A stretch of 64,000 nt of DNA from Mycolicibacterium aurum (GCA_900078775.1 LT549889.1:3534001-3598000); one strand, 5' to 3'. Positions 51,478-62,011 are shown, counted from the first letter of the stretch. Made by a program: numbers and translations. The notes: generated by a model from the sequence alone, not told the origin.

Positions 51478-52677
51478 ATGCGTGCAACAGGCGACTCGCC
51501 GGTTACCGGCCGTCCCGACACCGGCATGAGCACCGGTACCCGAACCGATCGGCCCACCAGTCCTCGGGTGGCGTCGCTGACGGGGCTGCGCGCCCTGGCC
51601 GCGCTGCTGATCGTCGGCACCCATGCCGGCTACGGCACCGGTCAGCTCTCCGACGGCTATCTCGGCGCGATCTACGCCCGCCTGGAGGTCGGCGTCCCGG
51701 TGTTCTTCGTGCTGTCCGGATTCCTGTTGTTCCGGCCCTGGCTGCTGGCCGCCGAGCGCGGGACCGCGGGACCGTCGGTGCGCCGCTATGCCCGGCGCCG
51801 GGTCCGCCGGATCGCCCCGGCCTACATCGTCACGGTGCTGCTCGCCTTCGCGATCTACCAGTTCCGGGATGCCGGACCGAACCCCGGACACAGCTGGCTG
51901 GGTCTGCTGCAGCACCTGACGCTGACCCAGATCTACCCGCCGAGCTACTTCGCGGTGATGCACCAGGGGCTCACCCAGATGTGGAGCCTGGCGGTCGAGG
52001 TGGCCTTCTACGCGGTGCTGCCGCTGCTGGCCGGGCTGTTGCTGACGGTGCTGTGCCGGCGGCGTTGGCGGCCGGTCCTGCTGCTGACCGGCCTGGCCGC
52101 ACTCGGCGCGGTCACCCCGCTGTGGCTGTGGCTGACCCACACCACCGACCTACTGCCCGGGTCGGCCAACATCTGGCTGCCCGCGCACCTGATCTACTTC
52201 GTGGCGGGCATGACGCTGGCGGTGCTGCAGGTCCGCGGCGCGCGCTGCCGGACCTGGCCCTCGCTGCTGCTCGCCTCGGCCGCGCTGCTGGCGGTGGCCA
52301 CACCGGTGGCCGGGAACATCAGCGGCGAGGACCTGCAGCCGTGGCAGCCGATCCTCAAGACGGTCCTCTACACGGTGTTCGCCTGTGGACTGATGGCGCC
52401 GCTGGTGCTCGGTGACGGCCGCGGGTATGGGCGTCTGCTCGCCTCCCGGCCGGTGGTGTGGATCGGCGAGATCTCCTACGAGATCTTCCTGTTGCACGTC
52501 ATCGTGATGGAGTTCGCGATGTCGGAGGTGCTGCGCTGGCCGGTGTTCACCGGCGCCATGCCGGTGCTGTTCGCCGTCACCGTGGCGCTGACGGTCCCGG
52601 CGGCCTGGGTGTTGCACCGTTGGACCCGGGTACCCGGAAGCGAACGGGCCGAACGCGCCGAAAGGAGCCGTCCGTGA
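51478..52677 (+). CDS. membrane acyltransferase, family 3
   Basis: 399 residues with about ten membrane helices. It begins LTGLRALAALLIVGTHAGYG, with the conserved Arg and the family His. EVGVPVFFVLSGFLLFRPW, the RRYARRRVRRIAPAY motif and QMWSLAVEVAFYAVLPL follow. It transfers acyl groups to a sugar or lipid on the membrane. ATG at 51478; a GTG 6 bases upstream is possible. Its stop overlaps the start of the DUF427 gene (GTGA). Confidence 0.88.
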   Translation: MRATGDSPVTGRPDTGMSTGTRTDRPTSPRVASLTGLRALAALLIVGTHAGYGTGQLSDGYLGAIYARLEVGVPVFFVLSGFLLFRPWLLAAERGTAGPSVRRYARRRVRRIAPAYIVTVLLAFAIYQFRDAGPNPGHSWLGLLQHLTLTQIYPPSYFAVMHQGLTQMWSLAVEVAFYAVLPLLAGLLLTVLCRRRWRPVLLLTGLAALGAVTPLWLWLTHTTDLLPGSANIWLPAHLIYFVAGMTLAVLQVRGARCRTWPSLLLASAALLAVATPVAGNISGEDLQPWQPILKTVLYTVFACGLMAPLVLGDGRGYGRLLASRPVVWIGEISYEIFLLHVIVMEFAMSEVLRWPVFTGAMPVLFAVTVALTVPAAWVLHRWTRVPGSERAERAERSRP

Positions 52678-53459
52678 CCGCACCCGAGCAGGACTACCCG
52701 CCCCCGGCCACCGAACGCGGCCGGGTCGAACCGGTCCCCCGCCGGATCCGCGGCTACGCCGGCACCGACCTGGTGTTCGACACCGTCGACGCCCGGTATG
52801 TCTGGGAGATCCCCTACTACCCGCAGTATTACGTCCCGCTGCGCGATGTGCGCGAACAGTTCCTGACCGACGACGCGCATCCGCAGCGGGTGCAGTTCGG
52901 GACGTCGCGGCCGCACACGCTGACCGCCGGCGGCCGGTCGCACCCGGCGGCCGCCCGGGTGTTCGACGACGGTCTGCTGCCCGGGTACGTGCGCTTCGAA
53001 TGGGACAGCGTCACCTGGTTCGAGGAGGACGAGCGGATCTATGGCCACCCCCGCAGCCCGTACTCCCGCCACGACGCGCTGCGCTCGCACCGGCACGTCC
53101 GGGTGGAACTCGACGGGGTGCTGCTCGCCGAGACCCGCACGCCGGTGCTGTTGTTCGAGACCGGTTTGCCGACAAGGTATTACATCGATCCCACGGATGT
53201 CGTGATGCGCCACCTGGAGCCCAGCGACACCGAGACGCTGTGCCCGTACAAGGGCGTCACCACGCAGTACTGGTCGGTGCGCGTCGGCGATACGGTGCAT
53301 GCCGATCTGGCGTGGATGTACCAGTACCCGCTGCCCGCGGTGGCCCGGATCGCCGGGCTGGTGGCGTTCTACAACGAGAAGGTGGACCTGGTGGTCGACG
53401 GGGTGGCGCTGCCGCGGCCGGTCACGACCTTCGGTCGGTCCGCTCCGCAAAACAAGTAG
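52674..53459 (+). CDS. DUF427 protein
   Basis: 261 residues, apparently two DUF427-type modules: an N-terminal one (YAGTDLVFDTVDARYVWEIPYYPQYYVP) and the full C-terminal one (VRVELDGVLLAETRTPVLLFETGLPTRYYI, then TETLCPYKGVTTQYWSVRVG and ARIAGLVAFYNEKVDLVVDG). The fold is a small beta barrel; the function is unknown. The GTG at 52674 overlaps the acyltransferase stop, so translation is coupled. Confidence 0.82.
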   Translation: MTAPEQDYPPPATERGRVEPVPRRIRGYAGTDLVFDTVDARYVWEIPYYPQYYVPLRDVREQFLTDDAHPQRVQFGTSRPHTLTAGGRSHPAAARVFDDGLLPGYVRFEWDSVTWFEEDERIYGHPRSPYSRHDALRSHRHVRVELDGVLLAETRTPVLLFETGLPTRYYIDPTDVVMRHLEPSDTETLCPYKGVTTQYWSVRVGDTVHADLAWMYQYPLPAVARIAGLVAFYNEKVDLVVDGVALPRPVTTFGRSAPQNK

Positions 53460-53515
53460 TGCACTACTCACATCCGGTGGTGGCGCGGGGCGCACACTGG
53501 TGCTGTCGACAAACT

Positions 53516-53549
53516 GCAGCGGTCTCTTCCCCACCGAGGAGGCCGCTGC
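53516..53549 (+). terminator. hairpin after the DUF427 gene
   Basis: GCAGCGG (53516-53522) pairs with CCGCTGC (53543-53549), followed by TTTG. It lies in the 100-base gap before the convergent gene. Confidence 0.6.
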
Positions 53550-53559
53550 TTTGTCGGTG

Positions 53560-53934
53560 TCAGGTGCCGGTCGCGCGCCGGGCGCCGGGTCCCGCCTCGA
53601 TCAGCTCGACGCCGTCACCCACGTCGACGGTGACGACGTCCTCCCGCGGTTGCTCGAAGAACGGCAGTTCGAGCAGGCCGTGCAGGTCGGCCGTGTCGAC
53701 GAAGGTGTGCGCCCGGGCGAACAACGGGGCCACATCGAAGACCCGCACCCGCAGCTTCTCCCGGTTGAGCCTGCCGAGTTCGCGGCCCGACTCGGGGTCC
53801 GTGATGACCTGCGGCGCGCCGGAGTAGACGGCGAACACCATGCCCGGCGTCACCCCGGCCTCGGCGCCCCGGTTGATGACGAGCGTGTAGTCGTCCTCGA
53901 TCAGCGCGACCTGACCGGTGCGCGCCGCGCTCAC
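53560..53934 (-). CDS. small protein with FlgT-C-like beta domain, function unknown
   Basis: 124 residues. The core TGQVALIEDDYTLVINRGAEAGVTPGMVFAVY, then ITDPESGRELGRL and REKLRVRVFDVAPLFARAHTF, has the INxGxxxGVxxGMxFxVY and DPxTGxELG pattern seen in FlgT-C-type and related OB-like domains. No signal peptide. GTG at 53934 overlaps the stop of the membrane-protein gene (GTGA), so the two products are likely to work together. Role unknown. Confidence 0.68.
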   Translation of the reverse strand: MSAARTGQVALIEDDYTLVINRGAEAGVTPGMVFAVYSGAPQVITDPESGRELGRLNREKLRVRVFDVAPLFARAHTFVDTADLHGLLELPFFEQPREDVVTVDVGDGVELIEAGPGARRATGT

Positions 53935-54698
53935 GACGCCGCCAGCGAGTTGCTCTCCGCGATGGCCGATTTCGAACCCGGGCCGGGCTGGATGCGGGGC
54001 CGCAGCCGGTAGGCGTCGACGTGCACGGGCGCGTCGTCGGTGTCGTCCTCGTCCTGCTCGTTGCCCAGGGCCAGGTCGACCGCGGTCTTGGCCTGGAACA
54101 GCGCGATGACCGCCTGCTGGTGCCGGTCGGAGCCCAGCGCATTCAGGGCCAGGGTGAGTTTCTTGTCGACGTAGAGCACCGACCTGGACAGGTCGGTCGC
54201 CGGGGCGCCGACGGTGGTGGCGCGGTTTTCCGCGGCGGCGCCGGGCTCGGCCATCCAGCGGTACCCCAGGGCGCCCAGGGTGACCGAGGCGACCGGGACG
54301 ACCAGCACCGCGCAGAGCAGGCTCGCGGGACCGGTCAGGGCGAGGGTCCCGACGATGCCGGCGAGCATGACGACGCCGGCCACGAACATCACCTTCAGTG
54401 CCGGCGGGACCGCGTCGAACGCCCGCCAGATCTGGGTCAGCGCCTGGGCGGCGTAGCGAGCCACCGCGGTGACGGTGCGGGCGACCATGGTGGCCGTGCG
54501 GACCACAGCGGTGCCGGCGGCCCGCCCGATCCGGTCGACCTGCTGCCGGTCGATCGGGGGTTTGGGCATCGATCGTTTCCGCTGCGGCGGGACCGGCTGC
54601 GGTGGGGTTGCGGGCTCGGCCGCGGTGGCAGCGGTGGGCTGCGCCTCGGACACCTCGGAAGTAGTGGCCTCATTAGTCACATTTGCATCAACAACCAC
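53931..54698 (-). CDS. membrane protein of unknown function
   Basis: 255 residues. The Ala/Thr/Pro-rich N-terminus is followed by a basic stretch (PPQRKRSMPKPPIDRQQVDRI), an amphipathic segment, two membrane helices (VMFVAGVVMLAGIVGTLALTG and LLCAVLVVPVASVTLGALGY) and a soluble part (LYVDKKLTLALNALGSDRHQQAVIALFQAKTAVDLALG) that looks helical. GTG at 54698 with GGGGAGAAG 8 bases before it. No family recognised. Confidence 0.65.
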   Translation of the reverse strand: MVVDANVTNEATTSEVSEAQPTAATAAEPATPPQPVPPQRKRSMPKPPIDRQQVDRIGRAAGTAVVRTATMVARTVTAVARYAAQALTQIWRAFDAVPPALKVMFVAGVVMLAGIVGTLALTGPASLLCAVLVVPVASVTLGALGYRWMAEPGAAAENRATTVGAPATDLSRSVLYVDKKLTLALNALGSDRHQQAVIALFQAKTAVDLALGNEQDEDDTDDAPVHVDAYRLRPRIQPGPGSKSAIAESNSLAAS

Positions 54699-54895
54699 AT
54701 CCGTATCTTCTCCCCTGGCGTGTCATACCGCCCGAGGCGCGCCGAGGGCTCGGCAAATCACCGGACCGGCCGGGCCCGCGCCCCTCCGCGACGTGACCTG
54801 GGCCATAGAGTGGACCGATCTGCGCGAATCCGCGGCTGCGGCCGCGGCAACCCGTTACAGTTTTGGCGAAATTGACGAACGGGGTAAATATCGTG

Positions 54896-56908
54896 GCGGG
54901 CAGGCACACCAAGCGTGCGGTGCGGAAACGGCAACGCAGACAGCAGTCCGATTGCCTCCCGGTGCATCGGTGGCTCGTCGCCGGCGCCGCCTCGGCGGGC
55001 GTCTCGGCGACCTTGTGGGGCCTGTCGGTGGTCGGCCCGGAGATCGGCGTGGCCGCCGCGGACGACGGCACCGCGTCGAGTTCCACGAGTTCCGGCAGCG
55101 GTTCGGACAGCACCGGGTCCGCCGGATCGGCGGCCGCGGGCCCCTCGGCCGCGACCGCGGGCAGTGCCGACGACGATGCCGGCGAGCGCACCCCCCGCTC
55201 GGGCGCGCCGCGCTCGGTCAAATCCTCCGCCGCCGCGGGCACCGATGCCGACGACACCGAACTGTCGACTTCCCGCGACAGCGCAACCGACGTCGATCTC
55301 GACTCCGACTCCAGCACCGATACCGACGACTCGACCGCCGCGGACGACGACCTTGACACCGGCGCCGACCCCGCGGCGCCGCTCGACGTCACCGAACCGT
55401 CCACCCCGGAAGAGGACGGCACCCCCACCGCACCCCTGATCCGACCCACCTCGACGACGACGGCGCACAGCGCGGTCACCCCGGCCGCGGACGATGACCT
55501 CGAAGCGGCCCCAGCACCCGAAGCGCCCGCGCCGGCCGGTGCCGGGGCAGACGCCCAGACCCTCGACAGCACCGAGACGGTGACGCCACCGCGGTCGGTC
55601 GTCGTGTCGGTGGGTGCCCCCGACCCCCGGCGGCAGGCGATCGCCGATCAGATCGCCGCGCTGATGTCGACCTACCGGACGATGATCTCGATGCTGCCGG
55701 TCGCGCAGCCGGTCAAGAACTGGATGTACGAGTCGCTCGCCGGTACCCGCAAGACGCTGTTCAACCAGGCGCCGTGGCTCACCCCCGTGCAGATCAGTGG
55801 CACCGGTGACGGCCCGATCATCGGCACCCTGGGTGCGGTCGACCTCGAGGGTGACGAGATCCGCTACGTCATCGTCGCCGGTCCCGCCTCGGGCACCCTG
55901 ATCGTCGACGCGGACGGCACCTTCACCTACACCCCCGGGGTGGGTTTCAACGGCGTCGACAACTTCGTCATCGCCGCGCGCGATCTCGGCAACCACATCA
56001 ACCTGTTCGACCCGTTCCGCGGTGCCAGTTCCTCGGCCGCTCTGCTGGTCAACCAGAACGCCGTCAGCTTCGTCTTCAACTACCTGACCGGGGCGCAGTA
56101 CTGGACCTCCGATGCCCGCGCGGCACTGCAGCGGGCGGCCAGCACCCTGGTCAGCCAGTTCATCGTGCAGGCGCCGGTGGTGGTCAGCTATGACATCACC
56201 GGCCACAATGCCTCGGCGTCGGGCTTCCTGGCATCGGCGGACAGCCCGCTGATCTCCTCGAGTCCCGGCTTCCATCCGACCGTGGTGCAGTACAAACTGC
56301 AGACCGGGCTGGACGCCAACGGCGCCGCGGCCGACGGCTCCATCGACTGGAATTTCGCCTACCCGTGGGCATTCGGTGACATGGTGACGGGCTCGCAGTA
56401 CGACTTCACCACCGTCGCCATGCACGAGTTCCTGCACTCGTTCGGGTTCATGTCCCATCTGGAGCCCGGGGCGATCGAGACGCGACGCACCTGGACGATC
56501 TTCGACAGCTTGCTGCAGTCCGCCGACGGCATCCGGCTGATCGGCGCGGACTTCCGGGTGAACACGGCGCTGGTGCCGAATCTGCAGGGGCAGAACGGTG
56601 GATTGTTCCTCGGCGGCAGCAATGCCGCGCAGGCCGCCGGCACCCTGGTTGCGGTGTACACGCCGAGCATCTGGGTGCAGGGCAGCTCGCTGTCGCATCT
56701 GCTCAATGCGGCGGCCGCGGGCGCGGACCGCTCGCTGACCAGCCCGCGGGTGCCGCTCGGCCCCGGCCCGCGCACCCTCACCGCGACGGAACGGGGCCTC
56801 ATGCAGGACCTCGGCTACACGCTCACACCGCTCGATGCCACCTCGATGCTGGCGTTCGTCGGGTTCGTGTTCATTCGCCGCCGGCGCACCGCGGACCTCG
56901 CCGCCTGA
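54896..56908 (+). CDS. large exported metzincin-like protease with Ig-like domain
   Basis: About 670 residues. It has a basic N-terminus, a hydrophobic export segment (WLVAGAASAGVSATLWGLSV) and about 170 residues of Ser/Asp/Ala/Pro-rich low complexity. An Ig-like module of the VNAxDGxFTYTPxxGFNGxDxF type (LIVDADGTFTYTPGVGFNGVDNF) follows. The protease-like domain carries HEFLHSFGFMSH at about 510-521. This is the HExxHxxG zinc motif, but the third His sits one position later than in classical metzincins. A C-terminal hydrophobic stretch with RRRR suggests cell-surface attachment. The GTG at 54896 is uncertain; a TTG at 54863 also exists. Confidence 0.72.
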   Translation, partial: AGRHTKRAVRKRQRRQQSDCLPVHRWLVAGAASAGVSATLWGLSVVGPEIGVAAADDGTASSSTSSGSGSDSTGSAGSAAAGPSAATAGSADDDAGERTPRSGAPRSVKSSAAAGTDADDTELSTSRDSATDVDLDSDSSTDTDDSTAADDDLDTGADPAAPLDVTEPSTPEEDGTPTAPLIRPTSTTTAHSAVTPAADDDLEAAPAPEAPAPAGAGADAQTLDSTETVTPPRSVVVSVGAPDPRRQAIADQIAALMSTYRTMISMLPVAQPVKNWMYESLAGTRKTLFNQAPWLTPVQISGTGDGPIIGTLGAVDLEGDEIRYVIVAGPASGTLIVDADGTFTYTPGVGFNGVDNFVIAARDLGNHINLFDPFRGASSSAALLVNQNAVSFVFNYLTGAQYWTSDARAALQRAASTLVSQFIVQAPVVVSYDITGHNASASGFLASADSPLISSSPGFHPTVVQYKLQTGLDANGAAADGSIDWNFAYPWAFGDMVTGSQYDFTTVAMHEFLHSFGFMSHLEPGAIETRRTWTIFDSLLQSADGIRLIGADFRVNTALVPNLQGQNGGLFLGGSNAAQAAGTLVAVYTPSIWVQGSSLSHLLNAAAAGADRSLTSPRVPLGPGPRTLTATERGLMQDLGYTLTPLDATSMLAFVGFVFIRRRRTADLAA

Positions 56909-57204
56909 CCGGGCCGATCCCCGGACAACTGCCGCCAACCGTATTGGGTGAGAAGGTGTTTCACGTTCCCACCCGCCTCGGACCGGTCTGCGCGCACCCT
57001 CCACGGTGCCGGATGAAGCCCGGTTCACGGGTCGGTGCAGGATGCGGTTTCGCCGATCAAAGGACCACGAACACGACCTGATGGCACCTACCGGTCCTGG
57101 TACGCGCCCCGGAACATTCGTGAACCATATGCGGCCAAACCGATTACGCAGACGTCATGGGCGCACTAGCGTCAATGTCGGTCGAGCAGACAATGGAGGC
57201 CGGT
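56909..57204. other. 296-base region upstream of the arc operon
   Basis: No gene seen. It should hold the arc promoter. No DosR box was recognised, and no arginine-repressor site could be assigned. Confidence 0.45.
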
Positions 57205-58701
57205 ATGTCAGATATCGATACGACTGCCACCGGAACAGCGAGCAGCGACCCGCGACCGGCAGGAACCCCACGGCTGGCATTACCGGCGCTGACCGCGATC
57301 GTGGTGGGCTCGATGATCGGCAGCGGTATCTTCGCACTCCCCTCCCAGATGGCGGCCAGCGCGGCTCCCGGCCCGCTGCTGATCGGCTGGTCGATCACCG
57401 GCGTCGGCATGCTTACCCTGGCGTTCGTCTTCCAGACCCTGGCCCAACGCAAGCCCGATATCGACGGCGGCGTCTACGGATACGCCAAGCACGGCTTCGG
57501 CAACTACCTCGGCTTCACATCGGCCTTCGGCTACTGGGCTTCGGCCTGGATGGGCAATGTCGCCTATCTGGTGCTGCTCTTCGGGACACTGGACTACTTC
57601 TTCCCGGGCACCTTCACCGATGGCACCACGGTGCCGGCCATCCTCGGCGCATCGGCGCTGCTGTGGGTGGTGCATTTCATGACATTGCGCGGCGTGCAGA
57701 CCGCGGCGTTGGTCAACACCGTGGTCACCATCGCCAAGGTGGTACCGATTCTGACGTTCATCGCCATCGCCGCCGTCGGCTTCAAGGCCGGCCTGTTCAC
57801 CGCCGACTTCTGGGGTCGCGACGTAGTCATCGACGGAGAACCACTGGGCGACACCATGTCTCAGGTCCGGAACATGATGCTGATCACGGTGTGGGTGTTC
57901 ATCGGCATCGAGGGGGCCGCGGTCTATTCCCAGCGGGCGCGCCGCCGCAAGGACGTCGGCCGCGCCACCATCCTGGGATTTCTCGGCGTGCTGGCGCTGC
58001 TGCTGCTGGTCACCTTCCTGTCCTACGGGCTGATGGAGCAGGCTCGGCTGGCCGACCTGCCCGACCCGTCGATGGCCGGTCTGCTCGAGCAGCAGGTGGG
58101 CAGCTGGGGCGCCGCGTTCATCTCCGTCGGTCTGATCATCTCGCTGCTGGGCGCGCTCATCGCCTGGGTGATGCTGTGCGCGGAAATCCTGCGGTTGCCC
58201 GCCCGCGAGGCGGTGCTGCCCGCGGTGTTCGGCCGCGAGAACGCGCACGGCGCCCCCGCTGCCGCACTGTGGCTGACCAACGGGTGCATCCAGGTCGTGT
58301 TGATCCTCACCCTGTTCGCCGAGAGCACCTACCTGGGCCTGGTACTGCTGGCGACCTCCCTGATCCTGCTGCCCTACCTGTGGTCGGCGGCATACCAGTT
58401 GATGCTGGCGGTCCGCGGTGAGACCTACGGCGACGGCACCGGCCGCAACCGGGATCTGGTCGTCGGCGGCATCGCCTTCATCTACGCACTCTGGCTGGTC
58501 TATGCCGGCGGGCTGGAGTACCTGCTGACCGCGGCCCTGCTCTATCTGGTCGGCACGGCGCTGTTCGTGTGGGCCCGTCGAGAACGGGGTGTCCCGTTGT
58601 TCAGCACCGCCGAATGGGTGGTGTTCGCGGTCATCGCCGCCGCGGGGCTGGTCGGCCTCTACCTGATCGTGAACGGGACCATCGCCGTCTTCGCGGGGTG
58701 A
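57205..58701 (+). CDS. arcD: arginine:ornithine antiporter, APC family
   Basis: 498 residues, about 12 membrane helices. The APC start is [27 protein letters not shown], with the substrate-backbone loop GSMIGSGIF. The [15 protein letters not shown]-like helix ([22 protein letters not shown]) is typical of ArcD/basic amino-acid antiporters. It exchanges external arginine for ornithine. The ATG at 57205 follows TGGAGG; an earlier ATG at 57157 has no ribosome site. It is the first gene of the arc operon. Confidence 0.88.
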   Translation: MSDIDTTATGTASSDPRPAGTPRLALPALTAIVVGSMIGSGIFALPSQMAASAAPGPLLIGWSITGVGMLTLAFVFQTLAQRKPDIDGGVYGYAKHGFGNYLGFTSAFGYWASAWMGNVAYLVLLFGTLDYFFPGTFTDGTTVPAILGASALLWVVHFMTLRGVQTAALVNTVVTIAKVVPILTFIAIAAVGFKAGLFTADFWGRDVVIDGEPLGDTMSQVRNMMLITVWVFIGIEGAAVYSQRARRRKDVGRATILGFLGVLALLLLVTFLSYGLMEQARLADLPDPSMAGLLEQQVGSWGAAFISVGLIISLLGALIAWVMLCAEILRLPAREAVLPAVFGRENAHGAPAAALWLTNGCIQVVLILTLFAESTYLGLVLLATSLILLPYLWSAAYQLMLAVRGETYGDGTGRNRDLVVGGIAFIYALWLVYAGGLEYLLTAALLYLVGTALFVWARRERGVPLFSTAEWVVFAVIAAAGLVGLYLIVNGTIAVFAG

Positions 58702-58750
58702 TCGCCGAGATCGTCGCCACATCATCATCACAACCGGGGAGGACAGCCTG

Positions 58751-60004
58751 ATGACCGACAGCAGGGTGGGGGTCTGGTCGGAGGTCGGCAAGCTGCGCCG
58801 CGTGTTGGTGTGCCAGCCCGATCTTGCCCACCAGCGGTTGACCCCGGACAACAGCGCCGAGCTGCTGTTCGACGATGTGATCTGGCTGGCCCAGGCCCGC
58901 CGCGATCATTTCGACTTCGTCTCCAAGATGGCCGAACGCGGCGTAGAGGTGCTCAACCTGCAGGAGTGCCTGGCCACCGTGCTCGCCGATCACCTGGCAC
59001 GAGCGTGGGTGCTGGACCGGCGGCTCACCGAATACCTGGTCGGTCCGAACATCAGCCTGGAGATGCGCCCCTGGCTGGAAGAGATGCCCGCCGCGGAGCT
59101 GGCCCGCTACCTCATCGGCGGTATCGCCTTTCACGAGGTGCCCAAGGATGTGGCGGGCCCGTTCTTGAGCACCTTCGCCGAGACCGAACCCGCCGGATTC
59201 GTCATCGCCCCGCTGCCCAACACCCAGTTCATGCGGGACAACACATCGTGGATCTTCCAGGGGGTCACGCTCAATCCGATGTACTGGCCGGCCCGCCAGC
59301 CCGAGACGCTGCTGACCACCGCGGTCTACAACTTCCATCCCGCGTTCGCCGACGAGAGCTACCGCGTGTGGCTCGGCAACTCCGAGGGCGAACCCTACGA
59401 TCACGGTGCGGCCACCCTGGAGGGCGGTGATGTGATGCCGATCGGCAACGGCACCGTCGTGATCGGCATGGGCGAACGCACGTCCCGGCAGGCCATCGCC
59501 CTGGTGGCCCGCAATCTGTTCGCCGTCGAGGCCGCCGAACGGGTCATCATCGCCGCCCTGCCCAAGACCCGTTCGGCGATGCACCTGGACACCGTCTTCA
59601 CCTTCTGCAACCACGATGTGGTGACCGCGTTCGCCCCCATCGTCGACAACATCGAACCCATCACGCTGCGGCCCGACTCCAGCAAGCCCGGCGGTATGGA
59701 CGTGCACCACGAGACAAAGGGTTTGGTGCAGACCGTGGGCGAGGCGCTCGGGGTGAACTTCACCGTCGTGGAGACCGCCGGGGACGTCTACGGCATCCAA
59801 CGCGAGCAGTGGGATGACGCGAACAACGTCGTCGCGCTGGAACCGGGCGTGGTGATCGGGTACGACAGGAACACGCTGACCAACACCGCATTACGTAAGG
59901 CCGGCATCGAGGTGATCACCATCGATGCCAGTGAACTGGGCCGTGGTCGCGGTGGCGGCCGCTGCATGACCTGCCCGATTCTGCGCGACCCCGCCTACGG
60001 CTGA
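58751..60004 (+). CDS. arcA: arginine deiminase
   Basis: 417 residues. It converts arginine to citrulline and ammonia. Motifs: the start [19 protein letters not shown], the substrate Asp/Glu in [13 protein letters not shown] and [12 protein letters not shown], the catalytic His in [11 protein letters not shown], and the nucleophile Cys405 in [10 protein letters not shown]. Normal length. ATG at 58751 behind GGGAGGAC. Second gene of the arc operon. Confidence 0.95.
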   Translation: MTDSRVGVWSEVGKLRRVLVCQPDLAHQRLTPDNSAELLFDDVIWLAQARRDHFDFVSKMAERGVEVLNLQECLATVLADHLARAWVLDRRLTEYLVGPNISLEMRPWLEEMPAAELARYLIGGIAFHEVPKDVAGPFLSTFAETEPAGFVIAPLPNTQFMRDNTSWIFQGVTLNPMYWPARQPETLLTTAVYNFHPAFADESYRVWLGNSEGEPYDHGAATLEGGDVMPIGNGTVVIGMGERTSRQAIALVARNLFAVEAAERVIIAALPKTRSAMHLDTVFTFCNHDVVTAFAPIVDNIEPITLRPDSSKPGGMDVHHETKGLVQTVGEALGVNFTVVETAGDVYGIQREQWDDANNVVALEPGVVIGYDRNTLTNTALRKAGIEVITIDASELGRGRGGGRCMTCPILRDPAYG

Positions 60005-60037
60005 GTCCCCTGAACGCTCGGTGGAAAGGACCGTGAC

Positions 60038-61042
60038 ATGCCGTTCAACATCCGCAACCGTGACCTCCTGAGTCTTGTTCATCACTCCGATCGCGACCTC
60101 ATCTACCTGATCGATCTGGCCAGAGACCTCAAGCGCGCCAAGTACTCCGGAGATGTCCGGCCCATTCTGGCCGGTAAGAACATCGCGCTGATCTTCGAGA
60201 AGACATCCACCCGCACCCGGTGCGCCTTCGAAGTGGCGGCCTACGACATGGGGGCGCATGTCACCTACATCGACCCGACCTCCTCACAGATCGGGCACAA
60301 GGAGTCGATGAAGGACACCGCGCGGGTGCTCGGGCGCATGTATGACGCGATCGAGTACCGCGGGGCGGGGCAATCGATCGTCGAGGAACTGGCCGACTAT
60401 GCGGGAGTGCCGGTGTTCAACGGCCTGACCGACGAATTCCACCCCACCCAGATGTTGGCCGATGTGCTGACCATGACCGAGCACTGCTTCAAACCACTGC
60501 AAGACATCGCCTATGCCTACGTCGGCGACGGCCGCAACAACATGGCCAACTCGCTGCTGCTGGTCGGCGCGAAATTGGGGATGGACGTGCGCATCGGCGC
60601 ACCCGCGCATCTGCAACCCAATGAGCAGCACGTGGCGCTGTGCCAGGAGTTCGCGGATGCTTCCGGAGCCCGGATCACCATCACCGACGATCCGCAGAAG
60701 GCGGTTCACAATGTGGATTTCATCCACACCGACGTGTGGGTGTCCATGGGCGAACCCATCGAAGCCTGGGGGCAACGCATCGGGGAACTGATGCCGTTCC
60801 AGGTGAATTCAGCGCTGATCGCCGCCGCGGACAATCCGCGGGTGAAGTTCATGCATTGCCTGCCCGCCTTTCACAACTCCGAGACCAAGGTGGGAGCCGA
60901 GATCGCCGGCCACTACCCGGAACTGTCCAACGGGATCGAGGTCACCGAGGATGTCTTCGAGAGTCCGGTCAACATCGCGTTCGAACAGGCCGAGAACCGT
61001 ATGCACACCATCAAGGCGGTCCTCGTGGCCGCTCTGGCGTGA
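60038..61042 (+). CDS. arcB: ornithine carbamoyltransferase (catabolic)
   Basis: 334 residues, the length of catabolic ArcB rather than the shorter anabolic ArgF of mycobacteria. The carbamoyl-phosphate loop is [13 protein letters not shown] (STRTR 57-61), with [25 protein letters not shown], the ornithine-binding block VWVSMGEP, and HCLPAFHN near 273. In this operon it should run in reverse: citrulline plus phosphate to ornithine and carbamoyl phosphate. ATG at 60038 behind GAAAGGA. Confidence 0.94.
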   Translation: MPFNIRNRDLLSLVHHSDRDLIYLIDLARDLKRAKYSGDVRPILAGKNIALIFEKTSTRTRCAFEVAAYDMGAHVTYIDPTSSQIGHKESMKDTARVLGRMYDAIEYRGAGQSIVEELADYAGVPVFNGLTDEFHPTQMLADVLTMTEHCFKPLQDIAYAYVGDGRNNMANSLLLVGAKLGMDVRIGAPAHLQPNEQHVALCQEFADASGARITITDDPQKAVHNVDFIHTDVWVSMGEPIEAWGQRIGELMPFQVNSALIAAADNPRVKFMHCLPAFHNSETKVGAEIAGHYPELSNGIEVTEDVFESPVNIAFEQAENRMHTIKAVLVAALA

Positions 61043-61051
61043 GGTGAGCTC

Positions 61052-61960
61052 ATGCGCCTCGTGATCGCGCTGGGCGGAAATGCCCTGCTGCAGCGCGGCC
61101 AGCCGATGACAGCGGAGAATCAGCGCGCGAACATCCGGCTGGCCTCGGCACGAATCGCGAGGGTCAGCGCGAACAACGAACTGGTCATCGCCCACGGCAA
61201 CGGGCCCCAGGTCGGCCTGCTCGCCCTGCAGGCCGCCGCCTACACCGATGTCGCGCCGTACCCCCTCGACGTCCTCGGCGCGCAGACCGATGCGATGATC
61301 GGCTACGTCATCGAACAGGAGCTGGGCAATCTGCTGCCCGCCGAGCAGCCGTTGGCGACGTTGCTCACCATGATCGAAGTCGACCCCGACGATCCCGCGT
61401 TCGACAGACCGACCAAACCGATCGGCCCGGTGTATGAGCGAGAGGCCGCCGAAATCCTGGCAGCCGAACATGGTTGGTCCATCGCGCCGGACGGGGACAA
61501 GTACCGGCGGGTGGTGCCGAGCCCGGCACCCAAACGTATCTTCGAGATCCGCCCGATCCGCATGCTCGTCGAGGCCGGGGTGATCGTTGTCTGTGCCGGT
61601 GGCGGTGGGATCCCCACCATGTACGACGGGCACGGGAACCTCCAGGGCGTCGAGGCCGTCATCGACAAGGACCTCGCGGCGTCGCTGCTGGCCCGCGAAC
61701 TGGATGCCGACCTGCTGGTGATCGCCACGGACGTCGACGGTGTGTACACCGATTGGGGCACCCCGCAGCAGCGCAGGCTTTCCGACGTCACGGCCGCCGA
61801 GATGGAGACGCTCGATCTGCCTGCCGGTTCGATGGGCCCCAAGGTCGCCGCGGCCTGCCAATTCGCCCGCGCGACCGGCCACGACGCTGTGATCGGCTCG
61901 CTGGCCGATATCGACCGCATCGTGCAGGGCATCGCGGGCACCCGCGTCACCGCCGGCTGA
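61052..61960 (+). CDS. arcC: carbamate kinase
   Basis: 302 residues, amino-acid kinase fold. It transfers phosphate from carbamoyl phosphate to ADP, the ATP-yielding step. Motifs are [15 protein letters not shown] at the N-terminus, [26 protein letters not shown] (here [15 protein letters not shown]) and the Lys/Asp set in [12 protein letters not shown] and [15 protein letters not shown] at 61052 behind GAGGTGAG, 9 bases after arcB. Last gene of the operon. Confidence 0.95.
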   Translation: MRLVIALGGNALLQRGQPMTAENQRANIRLASARIARVSANNELVIAHGNGPQVGLLALQAAAYTDVAPYPLDVLGAQTDAMIGYVIEQELGNLLPAEQPLATLLTMIEVDPDDPAFDRPTKPIGPVYEREAAEILAAEHGWSIAPDGDKYRRVVPSPAPKRIFEIRPIRMLVEAGVIVVCAGGGGIPTMYDGHGNLQGVEAVIDKDLAASLLARELDADLLVIATDVDGVYTDWGTPQQRRLSDVTAAEMETLDLPAGSMGPKVAAACQFARATGHDAVIGSLADIDRIVQGIAGTRVTAG

Positions 61961-62011
61961 CCTGTTCCGGACGGAAGCATCAAGACTTCACCCCGGAGGT
62001 GTCGGGCGCTC

